NCBI GenBank assembly: GCA_029783825.1 | Contig: JAREIK010017250.1 | Location: 1-64,000, forward strand | Direction: 5' to 3' | DNA from: Sapria himalayana | Taxonomy: Eukaryota; Streptophyta; Magnoliopsida; Malpighiales; Rafflesiaceae | Length of the DNA stretch: 64,000 nucleotides | Shown here: in pieces, positions 11,401-25,093 of the stretch | Layout of the letters: the number at the start of each line of letters is the position of its first letter | Position numbering within the stretch: the first letter of the stretch is position 1 | Program-made: the position numbers and the translations under genes | The notes under the pieces: generated by a model | The model's database searches: none | What the model saw: only the letters and a program-made list of their open reading frames with translations | What the model was told of the DNA's origin: nothing

Positions 11401-13535
11401 AGGTGATAACCTTCGAAATATAATAATTTTTAATTTTATTGAAATGTTATATAATATTTAGTTCTAATATTCTTAATAATTATATATAATGTAATCTCAG
11501 TATAAATAATTTATTAATAGATATTATAATAATGATCATAAAAAATTAATAAACTATCGTTAATAAGAATGATATAAATAAAATATATTGTAAAAACTAA
11601 AATGATTCAAAATCAAAATAAATATATTCCAAAATAATAAATTTTTGTTCTTAAAAATTTTGCCTCTTTTTATAAGAATATATTTTTTTGTTTTGATAAA
11701 AAAATGAATTATTTAAAATAGATATGCTCACTAATAATTTTTTTTATAATTAATATTTCTATAAAAATAAACTGATAAATAATTAAAATGAATATTTAAA
11801 ATAATAATAAATTGAAATAAAAATTAGATTTCTTAATTAATTTAAGTAGTTTATAGCAGTTTAATGGTTGTGGATTTAGGCATTAAGGGCCTTAGAAATT
11901 TACTGATTTAATAGTGTATGCATTTAGTTGTTTATAGGTTTTATTTAAAAATTAATATAACAAAATATTTATTTTTTATTATTTTTTAATATTTTCAAAG
12001 GTTATAACATTTGAAAATATAATAATTTTAATTTTTTTCAAATGTGAATTCAATATTTAGTTATAATAATCATTATATTTATATACTCATATAAACTTCA
12101 TATAAACAATATTATGATAAATATTCTAAAAATAATCAAAAAATAAATTAATAATCTATTATTAATAAGATAGATATCAATTAAAATTAATATAAAAACA
12201 TTAAAAGATTCAAAGAAATCAACAATATATATCTAATATAATAATTTGTTATTTTTTAAATTTTTTTTTTTCTTTTAAAAAGTTTATCATATTTTTTTGA
12301 TGAAAATTAATTTATATAAATTATGTTGGTTGTAACTCATAAGTTATTTTCTTAATTAATATTTATATAAAAATAAACAAATAAATAATAAAATTATAAT
12401 GAAAAAATAATATTGAGATTTATTCTTTAGTATTTGTGTATCCAATCTAATTTAAATTAGATCTTTCTCACTAATAATTTATTTTGTAATTAATATTTCT
12501 ATAAAAATAAACTGATAACAAATTAAAATAAAAATTTAAAATTATAATGAATAAAATTAAAATGAGATTTATGAATTATTATTAATGTATACCAGTTTAA
12601 TATTTTAAGTATTAAAAGGATTTTTCGTTTATGACTTTAGTGATTTATGTTTTTTAGGGATTTCGTGGTTTAAAGGTTTTAATTAAATAATTAAATAACA
12701 AAAAAATTATTTTTGATATTTTTTCATATTTTCAAAGTTTATAACCATTGAAAATATAATAATTTTAAATTTTTTTAAAACTATGAATAGAATATTTAGA
12801 AATAAGAATCATCATAATTATATATAATATAAACTAAATATAAACAATTTTATTGATAGATATGATATCAATTATCAAAAAATAAATTAATATGCTATTA
12901 TTAATATGATAGATATAAATTAAAATATTATTGCAAAACCTAAAATTATTCAAAATCAAAGTAAAATTTATTACCAAATAATAATTTTTGTTTTTTAGTT
13001 TTTTCTTCATTATATAAGCTAATGATTTTTTTTGATGAAAAATAAATTAATTAAATTATCTTTGTATCACTCATAATTTATTTGGTAATTAGTATTTTAA
13101 TAAATTATTTAAATTATATTTAAGGTTTACGAGTTTAAAGAGTTAAGTATTTATGGTCTTTTGTGTTTAGGAGTTTAGAGGTTTTAAATGTTTAGGCATT
13201 TAGTGGTCTATAGTTTTAGTTTAAACAATGATATAACAAAAAATTATTTTTCTTATTTTTTAATTTTTGAAGGTTATAACCTTTTAAATATAATAATTTT
13301 TAATTTTTTTAAATGTAAATATAATATTTAGTTATAATAATCTTAATAATTATAAGTCATTTAAATTCAATATAAATAATTAGATTTCTAGATATTATAA
13401 TAATGATCAAAAAAATTTAATTAACAATTATTAATAAGATAGATATTATTTAAAATATATTTGCTAAATCTAAATTTATTAAAAAATAAAGTAAAATATA
13501 TTACTTAATAATAATTTTTTTAATGATTAATATTA

Positions 13536-13540
13536 CTAAA
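13536..13540. other. Satellite orientation switch 1 (plus to minus)
   Basis: Left of this point the satellite reads in the plus sense. Right of it the reverse complement begins, with ACTAAATAGTGTATTCACAT, the reverse of the usual GTGAATACAATATTTAGT. The two sides meet at different monomer phases, so it is a direct junction and not the centre of a long symmetrical palindrome. The exact base is uncertain by about 10 bp. Confidence 0.75.
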
Positions 13541-13582
13541 TAGTGTATTCACATTTTTAAAAAATTTAAAATTATTATATTG

Positions 13583-13602
13583 TCAAAGTTTATAAACTTT
13601 GA
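13583..13602. repeat. Palindrome variant with matching changes in both arms (AAGTTT/AAACTT)
   Basis: Twenty bases, perfectly self-complementary. The centre is GTTTATAAAC instead of the usual GGTTATAACC, so a G-to-T change on one side is matched by C-to-A on the other. It lies right beside orientation switch 1. Confidence 0.9.
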
Positions 13603-16600
13603 AAATGTAAAAAATAACAAAAATAATTTTTTTTGTTATTTCATTATTTAAACAAAACCAATAAACCATTAATACCTAAAAACATAAATCGCTAAAGTCC
13701 TAAATGACAAAACCTTTACATACTTAAAATATTAAACTGGTAACATTAATAATAATTCATAAAACTCATTTTAATTTTTATTCAATATAATTTTATATTT
13801 TTATTGGAATATTAATTTCAAAATAAATTATTAGTGAGACAGATATAATTTATATTAAACTGGTATACCCTAAATAATAAAGAATAAATCTCATTTTTTT
13901 CATTATAATTTTAAATATTCATTTTAATTATTTATTTGTTTATTTTTATATAAATATTAATTAAAAAATAAATTATGAGTTAGAAAAATATTATATATAA
14001 ATTATTTTTCATCAAAAAAATATAGATATACTTATTAAAAGAAAAAAAAATTAAAAACAAAAAATTATTATATAGTAATATAATTTGCTTTGCTTCTGAA
14101 TCATTATAGGTTTTGTAATTATATTTTAATTGATATCTATCTTATTAATAATCGATTATTAATTTATTTTTTGATAATTATTATAATATTTATCAATAAT
14201 ATTGTTTATATTGAATTTATATGATATATAAATATAATGATTATTATAACTAAATATTGAATTCACTTTTGAAAAAAATTTAAAAATTATTATATATTCA
14301 AAGGTTATGACCTTTGAAAATATAAAAAAATAATAAAAATAATTATTTTGTTATTATAATTTTTAAATAAAATTTATAAACCACTAAATGCATACATAGT
14401 TAAATCAGTAAACTCCAAAAGCACGTAATGCCTAAATACATAAACCATTAAACCGCTATATACAACTTAATAATAAAGAAATCTAATTTGTATTTCAATT
14501 TATATTAATTTTAAATATTCATTTTAATTATTTATTAGTTTTACAAAATAAATTATGAGTGCGACAAATATAATTTAAATAATTATTTTTTAATAAAAAA
14601 ATATATACGCTTATAAAAGAAGTAAAAATTTAAAATAAAAAATTATTATCCAATAATATTTTTTTCCTTTAATTATTAATCAATTTGAGTTTTGTAAATA
14701 TTTTTTAATTAATATCTATCCTATTATTAATAGTTTATTAATTTAATTTTGATCATTATTATAATATCTATCAATAAAATTGTTTATATTTAATTTATAT
14801 GATATATAATTATTAAAATTATTATAACTAAACATTGTATTCACATTTCAAAAATTTTAAATATTATTATATTTTCAAAGGTTATAACCTATAAAAATGA
14901 CAAAAAATTACAATTTTTTTTTGTTATCTTATTATTTAAATAAGACCTATAAACCACTAAATGCCTAAAAACATGAATCACTAAACACATATACGACAAG
15001 ACTTCTAAATACTTACACTATTAAATTTGTATAAATTTATAATAAATCATAAATCTCATTTTAATTTTTATTTAGTATAATTTTAAATTTTTATTTTTAT
15101 TATTTATCAGTTTATTTTTAAAGAAATATTAATTACAAAATAAATTATGAGTGAGACAGATATAATTTAAATTATACCGGTATACACTAAATAATAAATA
15201 ATAAATCTCATTTTTTTATTATAATTTTAAATATTAATTTTAATTATTTATTTGTTTATTTTTATATAAATATTAAGTAAAAAATAAATTATGAGTTAGT
15301 CAAATATAATTTATGTAAATTATTTTTAATCAAAAAATATAGATAAACTTGTTAAAATAAAAAAAATTACAAAACAAAAAATTATTATATAGTAATATAT
15401 TTTGGTTTGCTCGTGAATCATTTTTGTTTTGTAATTATATTTTTATTTATATCTATGTTATTAATAATAGAATATTAATATATTTTTTGATCATTATTAG
15501 ATTATTAATCACTAAAATTTTTTATATTGAATTTATATGATATATAAAAATAATGATTATTATAACGAAATATTGAATTCGCTTTTAAAAAAAATTAAAA
15601 TATTATTATATTTTCAAAGGTTATCACCTTTGAAAATACCAAAAAATAATAAAAATAATTTTTGTTATTTTATTTTTTAAATAAAAACCTATAAACCACT
15701 AAATGCATACACAATTAAATCAGTATACTTCTAAACTTCGTAATACCTAAATACATATACCATTAAACCACTATATAATACATAATAATTAATAAATCTA
15801 ATTTTTATTTCTATTTATTATAATTTTTAAAATTCATTTAATTATTTATTAGTTTATTTTTATAGAAATATTTATTACAAAATAAATTATGAGTAAGACA
15901 AATATAATTTAAATAATTTATTTTTAATCAAGAAGGATATATACGCTTATAAAAGAAGTAAAATTTAAAAATTAAAAATTATTATTCACTAATATATTTT
16001 ACTTTAATTTTGAATCAATTAGGGTTTTTTAAATATTTTATAATGAATATCTATCTAATTATTAATAGTTTATTATTTTAATTTTTGATCATTATTATAA
16101 TAACTATCAATAAAATTGTTTATATTGAATTTATATGATGTATGATTATTAATAATATTATAACAAAATATTGTATTCACATTTCAGAAAATTTAAAATC
16201 TAAAAACCATTAAACTGGTATATATTAATAATAAATCATAAATCTCATTTTAATTTTTATTAGGTGTAATTTTAAATTTTTATTTTAATTATTTATTAGT
16301 TTAATTTTATAAAAATATTAATTAAAATATAAATTATTAGTGAGAGAGATCTATTTTAAATAATTTATTTTTTAACAAAAAAAATATTTTTATAAAAAGT
16401 GGCAAAATTTTAAAAATAAAAATTTATTATTTTGTAATATATTTATTTTGATTTTGAATCATTTTAGTTTTTGCAATTATATTTTAATTTATATCATTCT
16501 TATTAATAATAGTTTATTAATTTTTTATTGATCATTATTATAATATCTATTAATAAAATTATTTATATTGAGTTTACATAATATATTATTATTAATATTA

Positions 16601-17754
16601 TTATTAATGAATATATATTCACATTTAATAAAATTAAAAATTATTATATTTTCAAAGTGTATTACCTTGAAAAATTAAAAAAATCAAAAAATTAAATTTT
16701 CTATTTTTTCATTCTTTAAATAAAAACTAAAAATCACTTAAGGCCTAAACACTTAAATCACTAAACCCAAAACACCTAAATACTTAAACCATTAAACTAG
16801 TATATCCTAAATAATAATAATAAATCTCTTTTTTATTTATAGTCATTATAAATTTAAATATTCATTTTAATTATTTATTAGTTTATTTTTATAAAATTAT
16901 AAATTACAAATAAATAATGAGGTAGACAAATATTATTTAAATAAATTACTTTTAATAACACAAAATATAAACTTATAAAAAGAAGCAAAACATCAAAGAA
17001 AGTATTATTTTGTAATATATTTTATTTTGATTTTGAATAAAATTACTTTTTGCAAATATATTTAAAATAATATCTATCTTATTAATAATAGTTTATTAAT
17101 TTATTTTTTGATACTTAATATAATATATTTCAATATAATAGTTTATATTGAATTTTAATGATATATAATTATTAAGATTACCATAACTAAATATAGTATT
17201 CACATATAAAAAAAATTTAAAAATTGTTATATTTTCAAAGTTTATAACCATCAAAAATGAGAAAAAATAACAAAAATAAATTATTTGTTATATCATTGTT
17301 TAAATAAAACTTATAAACCATTAAATACCTAAATACATAAATATCTAAACTCCTAAACCAGAAGCCCTAAATACATAAACATTTAAACTCGTATACCATA
17401 AATATAATTTAAATAATTTATAGAAATATTAATTTCAAATAAATTATGAGTGATAAAATAATTTAAATAATATATTTTTCATCAAAAAGGATATAAGCTT
17501 ATAAAATGATGCAAAAACTAAAAAAAAATTATTATTTACTAATAAATTTTACATTGATTTTGAATCATTTAAGCTTTTTTAATTATATTTTCATTTATAT
17601 CTATCATATTAATAATAGTTTATTAATTATTTTTTGATAATTGATATAATATCTATCAATAAATTGCTTATATTTCGTCTATATTATATATAGTTATAAT
17701 ATTTATTATTACTAATATTGTATTCACGTTTTTAAAAATTTTAAAATTATTATA

Positions 17755-20626
17755 TTTTCAAATGTTATAAACTTTGAAAATTTGAAAAAATATCAAAAAA
17801 TAAATTTTTTTATTATTTCATTGTTTAAACAAAACCTACAAATGATTAAATACCTAAATACTTAAATCAATAACTTCTTAATCTCGAAAACCCTAAATAG
17901 ATAAATTTTTTAAACATGTATGTACTAAATAATAAATAATAAATCTCATTTTTATTTTTTTCATTATAATTTTAAATATTAATTTTAATTATTTAATTGT
18001 TTATTTTATATAAATATTAATTACCAATAAATTATAAGTTATACAATATAATTTATATAAATTTTTATCACCAAAAAAATATAGATAAACTTAATAAAAG
18101 AAGAAAATTAAAAACAAAAAAATATTATATAGTAATATATTTTGCTTTGTTTCATAATCATTTTAGGTTTGTGATTACATTTTAATTGATATATAACTTA
18201 TTAATAATATATCATTAATTTATTTTTTGATCATTATTAGAATATTTATCAATAAAAATGTTTATATTGAATTTATATGATATATAAATTTAATAATTAT
18301 TATAACTAAATATTGTATTCACTTTTGAAAAAAGTTTTTAAAATTTTTATATTTTCAAAGGTTATAACCTTTGAAAATATCAAAAAATAACAAAAATATT
18401 TTTTTTCATATTTTATTTTTTAAATAAAACATAGAAACCACTAAATGCATATTTAGTTAAATTAGTAGACTCCTAAATACATAAACCATTAACCACTATA
18501 TACTACTTAATAATTAATAATTCTAATTTTTATTTTATTTATTATAATTTTAAATATTGATTTTAATATTTATTAGTTTATTTTTATGAAATATTTATTC
18601 CAAAATAAATTATGAGTGCGACAGATATAATTTAAATAATTTATTTTTATTCAAAAAATATAGACGCTTATAAAAGAAGTAAAATTTTAAAATTTTAAAT
18701 TACTATTCAGTAATATATTTTTAGTTTAATCATGAATCGATTTGGGTATTGTAAATATTTTTTAATTAATATTTATCTTATATTAATAGTTTATTAATTA
18801 ATTTTTGATTAGTATTAAATTATCTTTCAATAAAATTGTTTATATTGAATTAATATGATATATAATTTTTAATATTAAAATAACTAAATATTGTATTCAC
18901 ATTTCAAAAAATTTTGAATATTTTTATATTTTCAAAGGTTATAACCTATGAAAATAAAAAAAAATTACAATTTTTTTTGTTATTTTTTTGTTTTAATAAA
19001 ACCTATAAACCACTAAATGCCTAAAAACATAAATTGCTAAACTCCTAAATGACAAAACCTCTAAATAGTTAAACCATTAAACAGGTGTACATTAATAAAA
19101 ATCATAAATCTCAATTTAATTTTGATTATGTATAATTTTAAATTTTTATTTTAATTATTTATCAGTTAATTTTTATCGAAATATTAATTACAAAATAAAT
19201 TATTAGTGAGACAGATCTAATTTAAATAATTATTTTTCATCAAAAAAAATATATATCTTTATAAAAAGAGGCACAATTTAAATACAAAAATTTATTATTT
19301 AGTAATATATTTTATTTTTATTTTGTATCATTTTAGATTTTGCAATTATTTTTAATTTATATGATTATAATTATAATAGTTTTTATTTTTTTAATGATCA
19401 TTATAATAATATGTATCAATAAAATTATTTATATTGAGTTTACATTATATATAATTATTAGATTATTATAACTAAATATTATATTCACATTTAAAAAAAA
19501 TTAATAATTATTATATTTTCAAAGGTTTTAACCTTTAAAAATTAAAAAAAAATCAAAAAATTAAATTTTTTATTTTTTCATTCTTTAAATAAAAACTATA
19601 AATCACTAAAGGCCTAAACACTTAAATCACTAAACCCCAAAACACCTAAATACTTAAACCATTAAACTAGTATATCTTGAATAATAAATAATAAATATCT
19701 ATTTTATTTGTATTCATTATAGTTTTAAATATTCATTTTTATTATTTATTAATTTATTTTTATAGAATTATAAATTTAAAATAAATTATGAGGAAGACAA
19801 ATATAATTTAATCAATTTACTATTAATAAAAAAATATTAACTTATAAAAAGAAGCAAAATATCAAAAAAATTATTATTTAGTAATATATTTTATTTTTAT
19901 TTTGAATAAATTTTTGTTTTGCAAATATATTTTAAATAATATCTTTCTTTTTAATAATAGTTCATTAATTTATTTCGTGATCTTTAATATTGTATCTATC
20001 AATATAATTATTGTTATTGAATTACATTATATATAATTATTAAGATTATCATAACTAATTATAGTATTCACATATAAAAAAAATTTAAAAATTGTTATAT
20101 TTTCAAAGGTTATAACCTTCAAAAATGAGAAAAAAATAACAAAAATAATTTTTTTGTAATATCATTGTTTAAATAAAACTTATAAACCATTAAATGCCTA
20201 AATACATAAATCTCTAAATTCCTTAACCCCGAAAGCCCCTAAATACCTAAACCTTTAAACTCGTAAACCTTAAATATAATTTAAATAATTTATAGAAATA
20301 TTAATTACAAAATAAATTATGAGTGACAAATATAATTTAAAAAATATATTTTCTACAAAAAAAATATAAGCTTATAAAATGATGCAAAAACTAAAAAAAA
20401 ATTATTAGTAATAAATTTTACTTTGATTTTGAATCATTTTGGGTTTTTTAATTATATTTTAATTTATATCTATCATATTAATAATAGTTTATTAATTTAT
20501 TTTTTGATAATTGATATACTTTTATCAATAAAATTGTTTATATTTAGTTTATATTATATATAGTGATAATAATTATTATTACTAAATATTATATTCGCAA
20601 TTTTAAAAAATTTTAAACTTATTATA
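17755..20626 (-). repeat. Higher-order repeat unit, minus copy (V-W-Z-Y-X left to right), 2872 bp
   Basis: The unit is measured from one X palindrome to the next. The five monomers are recognised by diagnostic words. X has ATTATTACTAA beside the palindrome. V has CTAAATGCAT in the octamer box. W has CCTAAAAACATAAAT. Z has TTCTTTAAATAAAAACTA. Y has the shortened CTTAAATATAATTTAAATAA body. The same order recurs at 33712-36908 and, in the opposite sense, at 51715-54709. Confidence 0.75.
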
Positions 20627-23600
20627 TTTTCAAATATTATGACATTTGAAAATTTGAAAAAATATCAAAAATAAATTTTTTGTTATTTAATTGTTTAAAT
20701 AAAAACTATAAACCATTAAATTCCTAAATTCTTAAATCAATAACTTCTAAATCTCGAAAGCTTTAAATCGATAAATTTTTAAAACATGTATATCCTAAAT
20801 AATAATAATAAATATCATTTTTATTTTTTTCATTATAATTTTAAATATTCATTTTAATTATTTATTTGTTTATTTTTATATAAATATTAAATACAAAATA
20901 AATTATAAGTTGGAAAAATATAATTTATATAAATTATTTTTCAACAAAAAAATATTGATAAACTTATTAAAAGAATAATAAAATAAAAATAAAAAATTAT
21001 TATATAGTAATATATTTTTCTTTGTTTATGAATCATTTTAAGTTTTATAAATATATTTTAAATGATATCTTATTAATAATAGATTATTAATTTATTTTTT
21101 GATCATTATTAGAAATGTATCAATAAAAATATGTATATTTAATTTATATGATATATAAATTTAATAATTATTATAACTAAATATTGTATTCACTTTTGAA
21201 AAAAAATTTAAAAATTATTATATTTTCAAAGATTATAACCTTTGAACATTTGAAAAAACAAAAAAATATATATATTTTTTGTTTCATTGTTTAAATAAAA
21301 CCTATAAATCACTAAATGCCTAAACACTTAAATCACTAATTTACAAATTCTCGATAACCCTATATAAATAATCGTTTAAACGGGTATACCCTAAATAATA
21401 ATTAATAAATCTCATTTTTTTATTTGTTTTCATTATAATTTAAAAATTCATTTTGATTGTTTAGGTATATATATATATATATTAATTATAAAATAAATTA
21501 TGAGTTAAAAAAATAATTAATAAAAATTATTTTTCATCAAAAAATAGATAAGCTTATAAAAAGAATAAAAATTTAAAAACAAATAATTATTATTAAGTAA
21601 TATATTTTGCTTTGCTTTTGAATCATTTTAGGTTTGATATTATATTTTAAGTAATATCAATCTTATTCATAATAGATTTTTTATTTATTTTTTAATAATT
21701 ATTAAAATATCTATCAATAAAATTATTTATATTGAATTTATATGATATATAATTATTATGATTATTATAAATAAATATTGTATTTACTTTTGAAAAAATT
21801 TAAAAATTATTATATTTTCAAAAGTTATAACCTTAAAAAATGAGAAAAAAAAATAAAAATAAAGTTTTTGTTATTTTATTTTTTAAATAAAACCTATAGA
21901 TCATTAAATGATTACTTACTTAAATCATTAAGCTCATAAATCCCTAAACCACTAAATACATATACCTTTTAAAATCTTTATTTACTTATTAAATAATAAA
22001 TCTCATTTATATTTTTATTTATTATAATTTTAAATATTCATTTTAATAATTTATATTTTAATTTTTTAGAAAAATTAATTCAAAATAAATTTCGATTGAA
22101 ACAAAAAATATTTAACTAATTTATATTTAATAAAAAAAATCAAAGCTTAATAAAATAAGGAAAATTTTAAAAATTAAATATTATTATTTAGTAATAATTT
22201 GATATGATTTTGAATCATTTGTGTTATGTAAATATAGATTAATTAATATTAATATTATTAATAATAGTTTATTTATTTAATTTTTTATCATTTTTATAAT
22301 ATATTTCATTAAAATTATTTATATTTAATTTATATGATATATAATTAGTAAGATTAATATAATTATACATTGTATTCACATTTCAAAAAGTTTTAAAAAT
22401 TATTTTATTTTCAAAGGTTATTACCTTGAAAATCAGAAAAAATCAAAAAAAGAATTTTAAATTTTTATTATATAAATAAAACCTATAAACCACTAAATGC
22501 CTAAAAACCTAAATTGCTAAACTCCTCAATGACAAAATCCCTAAATAATCAAACCATTAAACTGGTATACCATATATAATAAATCATAAATCTCATTTTA
22601 ATTTGTATTCATTAAAATTTTAAATATTCATTTTAATTATTTATTAGTTTATTTTATATAGAAATATCAATCACAAAATAAATAATCAGTGAAACAATTA
22701 TAATTTTAATAATTTATTTTTAATCATAAAAAATATAATCTTATATAAAGAAGTAAAAATTTTTAAACAAAAAATTATTATTTAATAATAATTTTTACTT
22801 TGATTTTGTTTCATTATATATAGGTTTTGCAATTATTTTTAATTGTGATCAATCTTATTAATAATAGTTTATTAATTTATTATTTCATCATTTTATAATA
22901 TTGAACAATAAAATTACTTATATTCAATTAAAATGTCTTATAATTATTAAGTTATTATAACTAAATATTATATTTACATTTGAAAAAAATTTAAAAATTA
23001 TTATATTTTCAAAGGTAACCTTCAAAAATGATAAAAAATCATATAAATAATTTGTTATTATTTTATTATTTAAATAAAACATAAAAACCACTAAATGCCT
23101 AAACATTTAAATCTCTAGACTCCTAAACCCCAAAACCCCCTAAATACTTAAACCATTTAACCTATATAACCTAAATAATAAATAATAAATTTGATTTTTA
23201 TTTGTATTCATTATAATTTGAAATATTCATTTTAATTATTTTTTAGTTTATTTTTATAGAAATATTAATTACAAAATAAATAATGAGTGAGACAGATTTA
23301 ATTTAAATAAATTTTTTTTTATGAAAAAAAAATAAGTTATAAAAATAAACAAAATTTCAAAAATTTAAAATTTTATTTAGTAATATAATTTACTTTGATT
23401 TTGAATTATTTTGGGTTCTACCAATATATTTTAATTAATATCTGTCTTATTAATTTTAGTTTATTAATTTATTGTTTATCATCAAAATAATATATATTAA
23501 TAAAATTTTTTATATTGAATTTACATCAAATATAATTATTAAGATTATTATCACTATGTATTGTAATCATATTTTTGAACTATTAAAAAATTTTATATTT

Positions 23601-24270
23601 TCAACGGTTATAACCTTTGAAAATCACGAAAATTCATAAAAATAAATTGTTTGTTATTTCATTGATTAAATAAAACATATAAATCAATAAATAAAACCTA
23701 AATGTGTAAACATATCAATCAATAAACTCATTAACCCCAAAACCACAATAAACATAAACCATTAAATATGTACACCCTAAATAATAAATCATAAATATCA
23801 TTTTTATTAGTATTCATTATAATTATCTATATATTTTTTACATTATTTATTACTTTATTTTTATATAAATATAAATTAAAAAATAAATTAATAGTTAGAC
23901 AAATATTATTTAAATAATTTATTTTTCAACAAAAAATATATAATCTTATAAATGGATGCAAAATTTAAAATTTTAAAATTAATATTTAGTAAAATATTTC
24001 ACTTTGATTTTGAATCTTTTTAGGTTTTGTAAATATATTTCAAACAATATTTATATTATTAATAATTGTTTATTAATCTTTTGTATGATCATATATATAT
24101 AATATATATCAATATAATTGTTTATATTAAATTTACATGACATATAATTATTAAGATTATCATAACTAAATATAGTATTGACATATAAAAAAAATTAAAA
24201 AATTGTTATAGTTTCAAAGATTATATTAAATTTTTTGTTATTTTATTTTTTAAATAAAACCTATAAACCA

Positions 24271-24278
24271 CTAAATGC
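24271..24278. repeat. Left target-site duplication of element B (CTAAATGC)
   Basis: Exact match to 27943-27950 on the other side of B and to both duplications of element C. Confidence 0.95.
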
Positions 24279-24397
24279 TAGGGGTGCTCATGGGACAGGA
24301 CAGGAGGGGGTTTACAAATCTCCAGTCCCTTCCCATAGTTCGGAGATTTTTTTTGAAGATCTAGACCCGTCCCATAGGTTGAAAATATCGGGATGGG

Positions 24398-25093
24398 ATG
24401 GGATGGAGATCGGGAATTTTGGGTAGGATCAAATGGTTTCAGGATGGAACAGAGTTAGGATATTTTTTTCAATTTATTTTCTTCAAACTGGCCAAGTTAG
24501 TTAATGGCGAAACCTTTTGTTGTACCATTTATCATTCCTTAGTTATGTATCTTTCAAACTCAAATTGGGTCAATTTTGTTTTGTCAAATAGGCTGAATAC
24601 CGTAAACGAGTTCCATTACCTTGTCAAAAGCTATGATCTACAGAAAAGTATAGAAATGTTAAATAGAATGGGACCGAGTTGTGTGCTTAATTTGGTTCTT
24701 TGTTTTTTAACAAGTTGGCTTTGTTCAGCCGAGTGAAAGTTAACCATAATAGCAATACTATATTTTTTAAACAATTACTTAAAATATTAAGGAATAGCTA
24801 AAGATGACCACAAATATTGGTAGCAGCAATTACTACTTACGTAATTGCTAAAATTAGGCAGATTAATATAACAAAAAAATAACAACTAATAACAACCATG
24901 ATAATAATCATTTCAAAGGTTCGTCCTAGAACAACAATGAAAATCTAAACCCAATTAATTATCTTTTCAACAACTCCTCTCTTTTCTTCCTATACTATAG
25001 AAGGACAACCAAAGATAAAAACGTGTTAATCATGTAGACATAAATTTCTAAGATGAAAGAGTAATAAAAAAACAAAATATTACCTTATAAAAT
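24398..25093. other. 3' noncoding region of element B
   Basis: The stretch lies between the left end and the last transposase exon. It contains the conserved opposite-strand open segment (24398-24736) that is also found in A and C. Conservation here follows from common descent of the element copies. No known domain was recognised in the opposite-strand peptide. Confidence 0.6.

Larger units (their letters stand above)
7669..13535 (+). repeat. Satellite array, plus-oriented block (V-W-V-U-X-Y-Z-V-W/X-Y)
   Basis: About ten monomers. Palindromes start near 7732, 8471, 9069, 9668, 10270, 10800, 11396, 11992, 12728 and 13258, with spacings of about 530, 600 or 737 bp. Long spacings come from W monomers with an internal duplication. 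Short ones come from Y monomers lacking part of the body. Empty V sites equivalent to the transposon site lie at 9004-9011 and 11920-11927. Short open frames in this block coincide with conserved satellite DNA and are not treated as genes. Confidence 0.9.
13541..24270 (-). repeat. Satellite array, minus-oriented block left of element B
   Basis: About eighteen monomers in reverse orientation. Palindromes start near 13583, 14297, 14872, 15609, 16648, 17235, 17755, 18351, 18927, 19516, 20099, 20627, 21223, 21822, 22409, 23008, 23597 and 24208. One monomer has lost its palindrome at about 16190. Subtypes read V, W, Z, Y, X from left to right, the mirror of the plus blocks. Empty V sites with CTAAATGC are at 14384, 15699 and 18441. 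No gene was seen. Confidence 0.9.
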
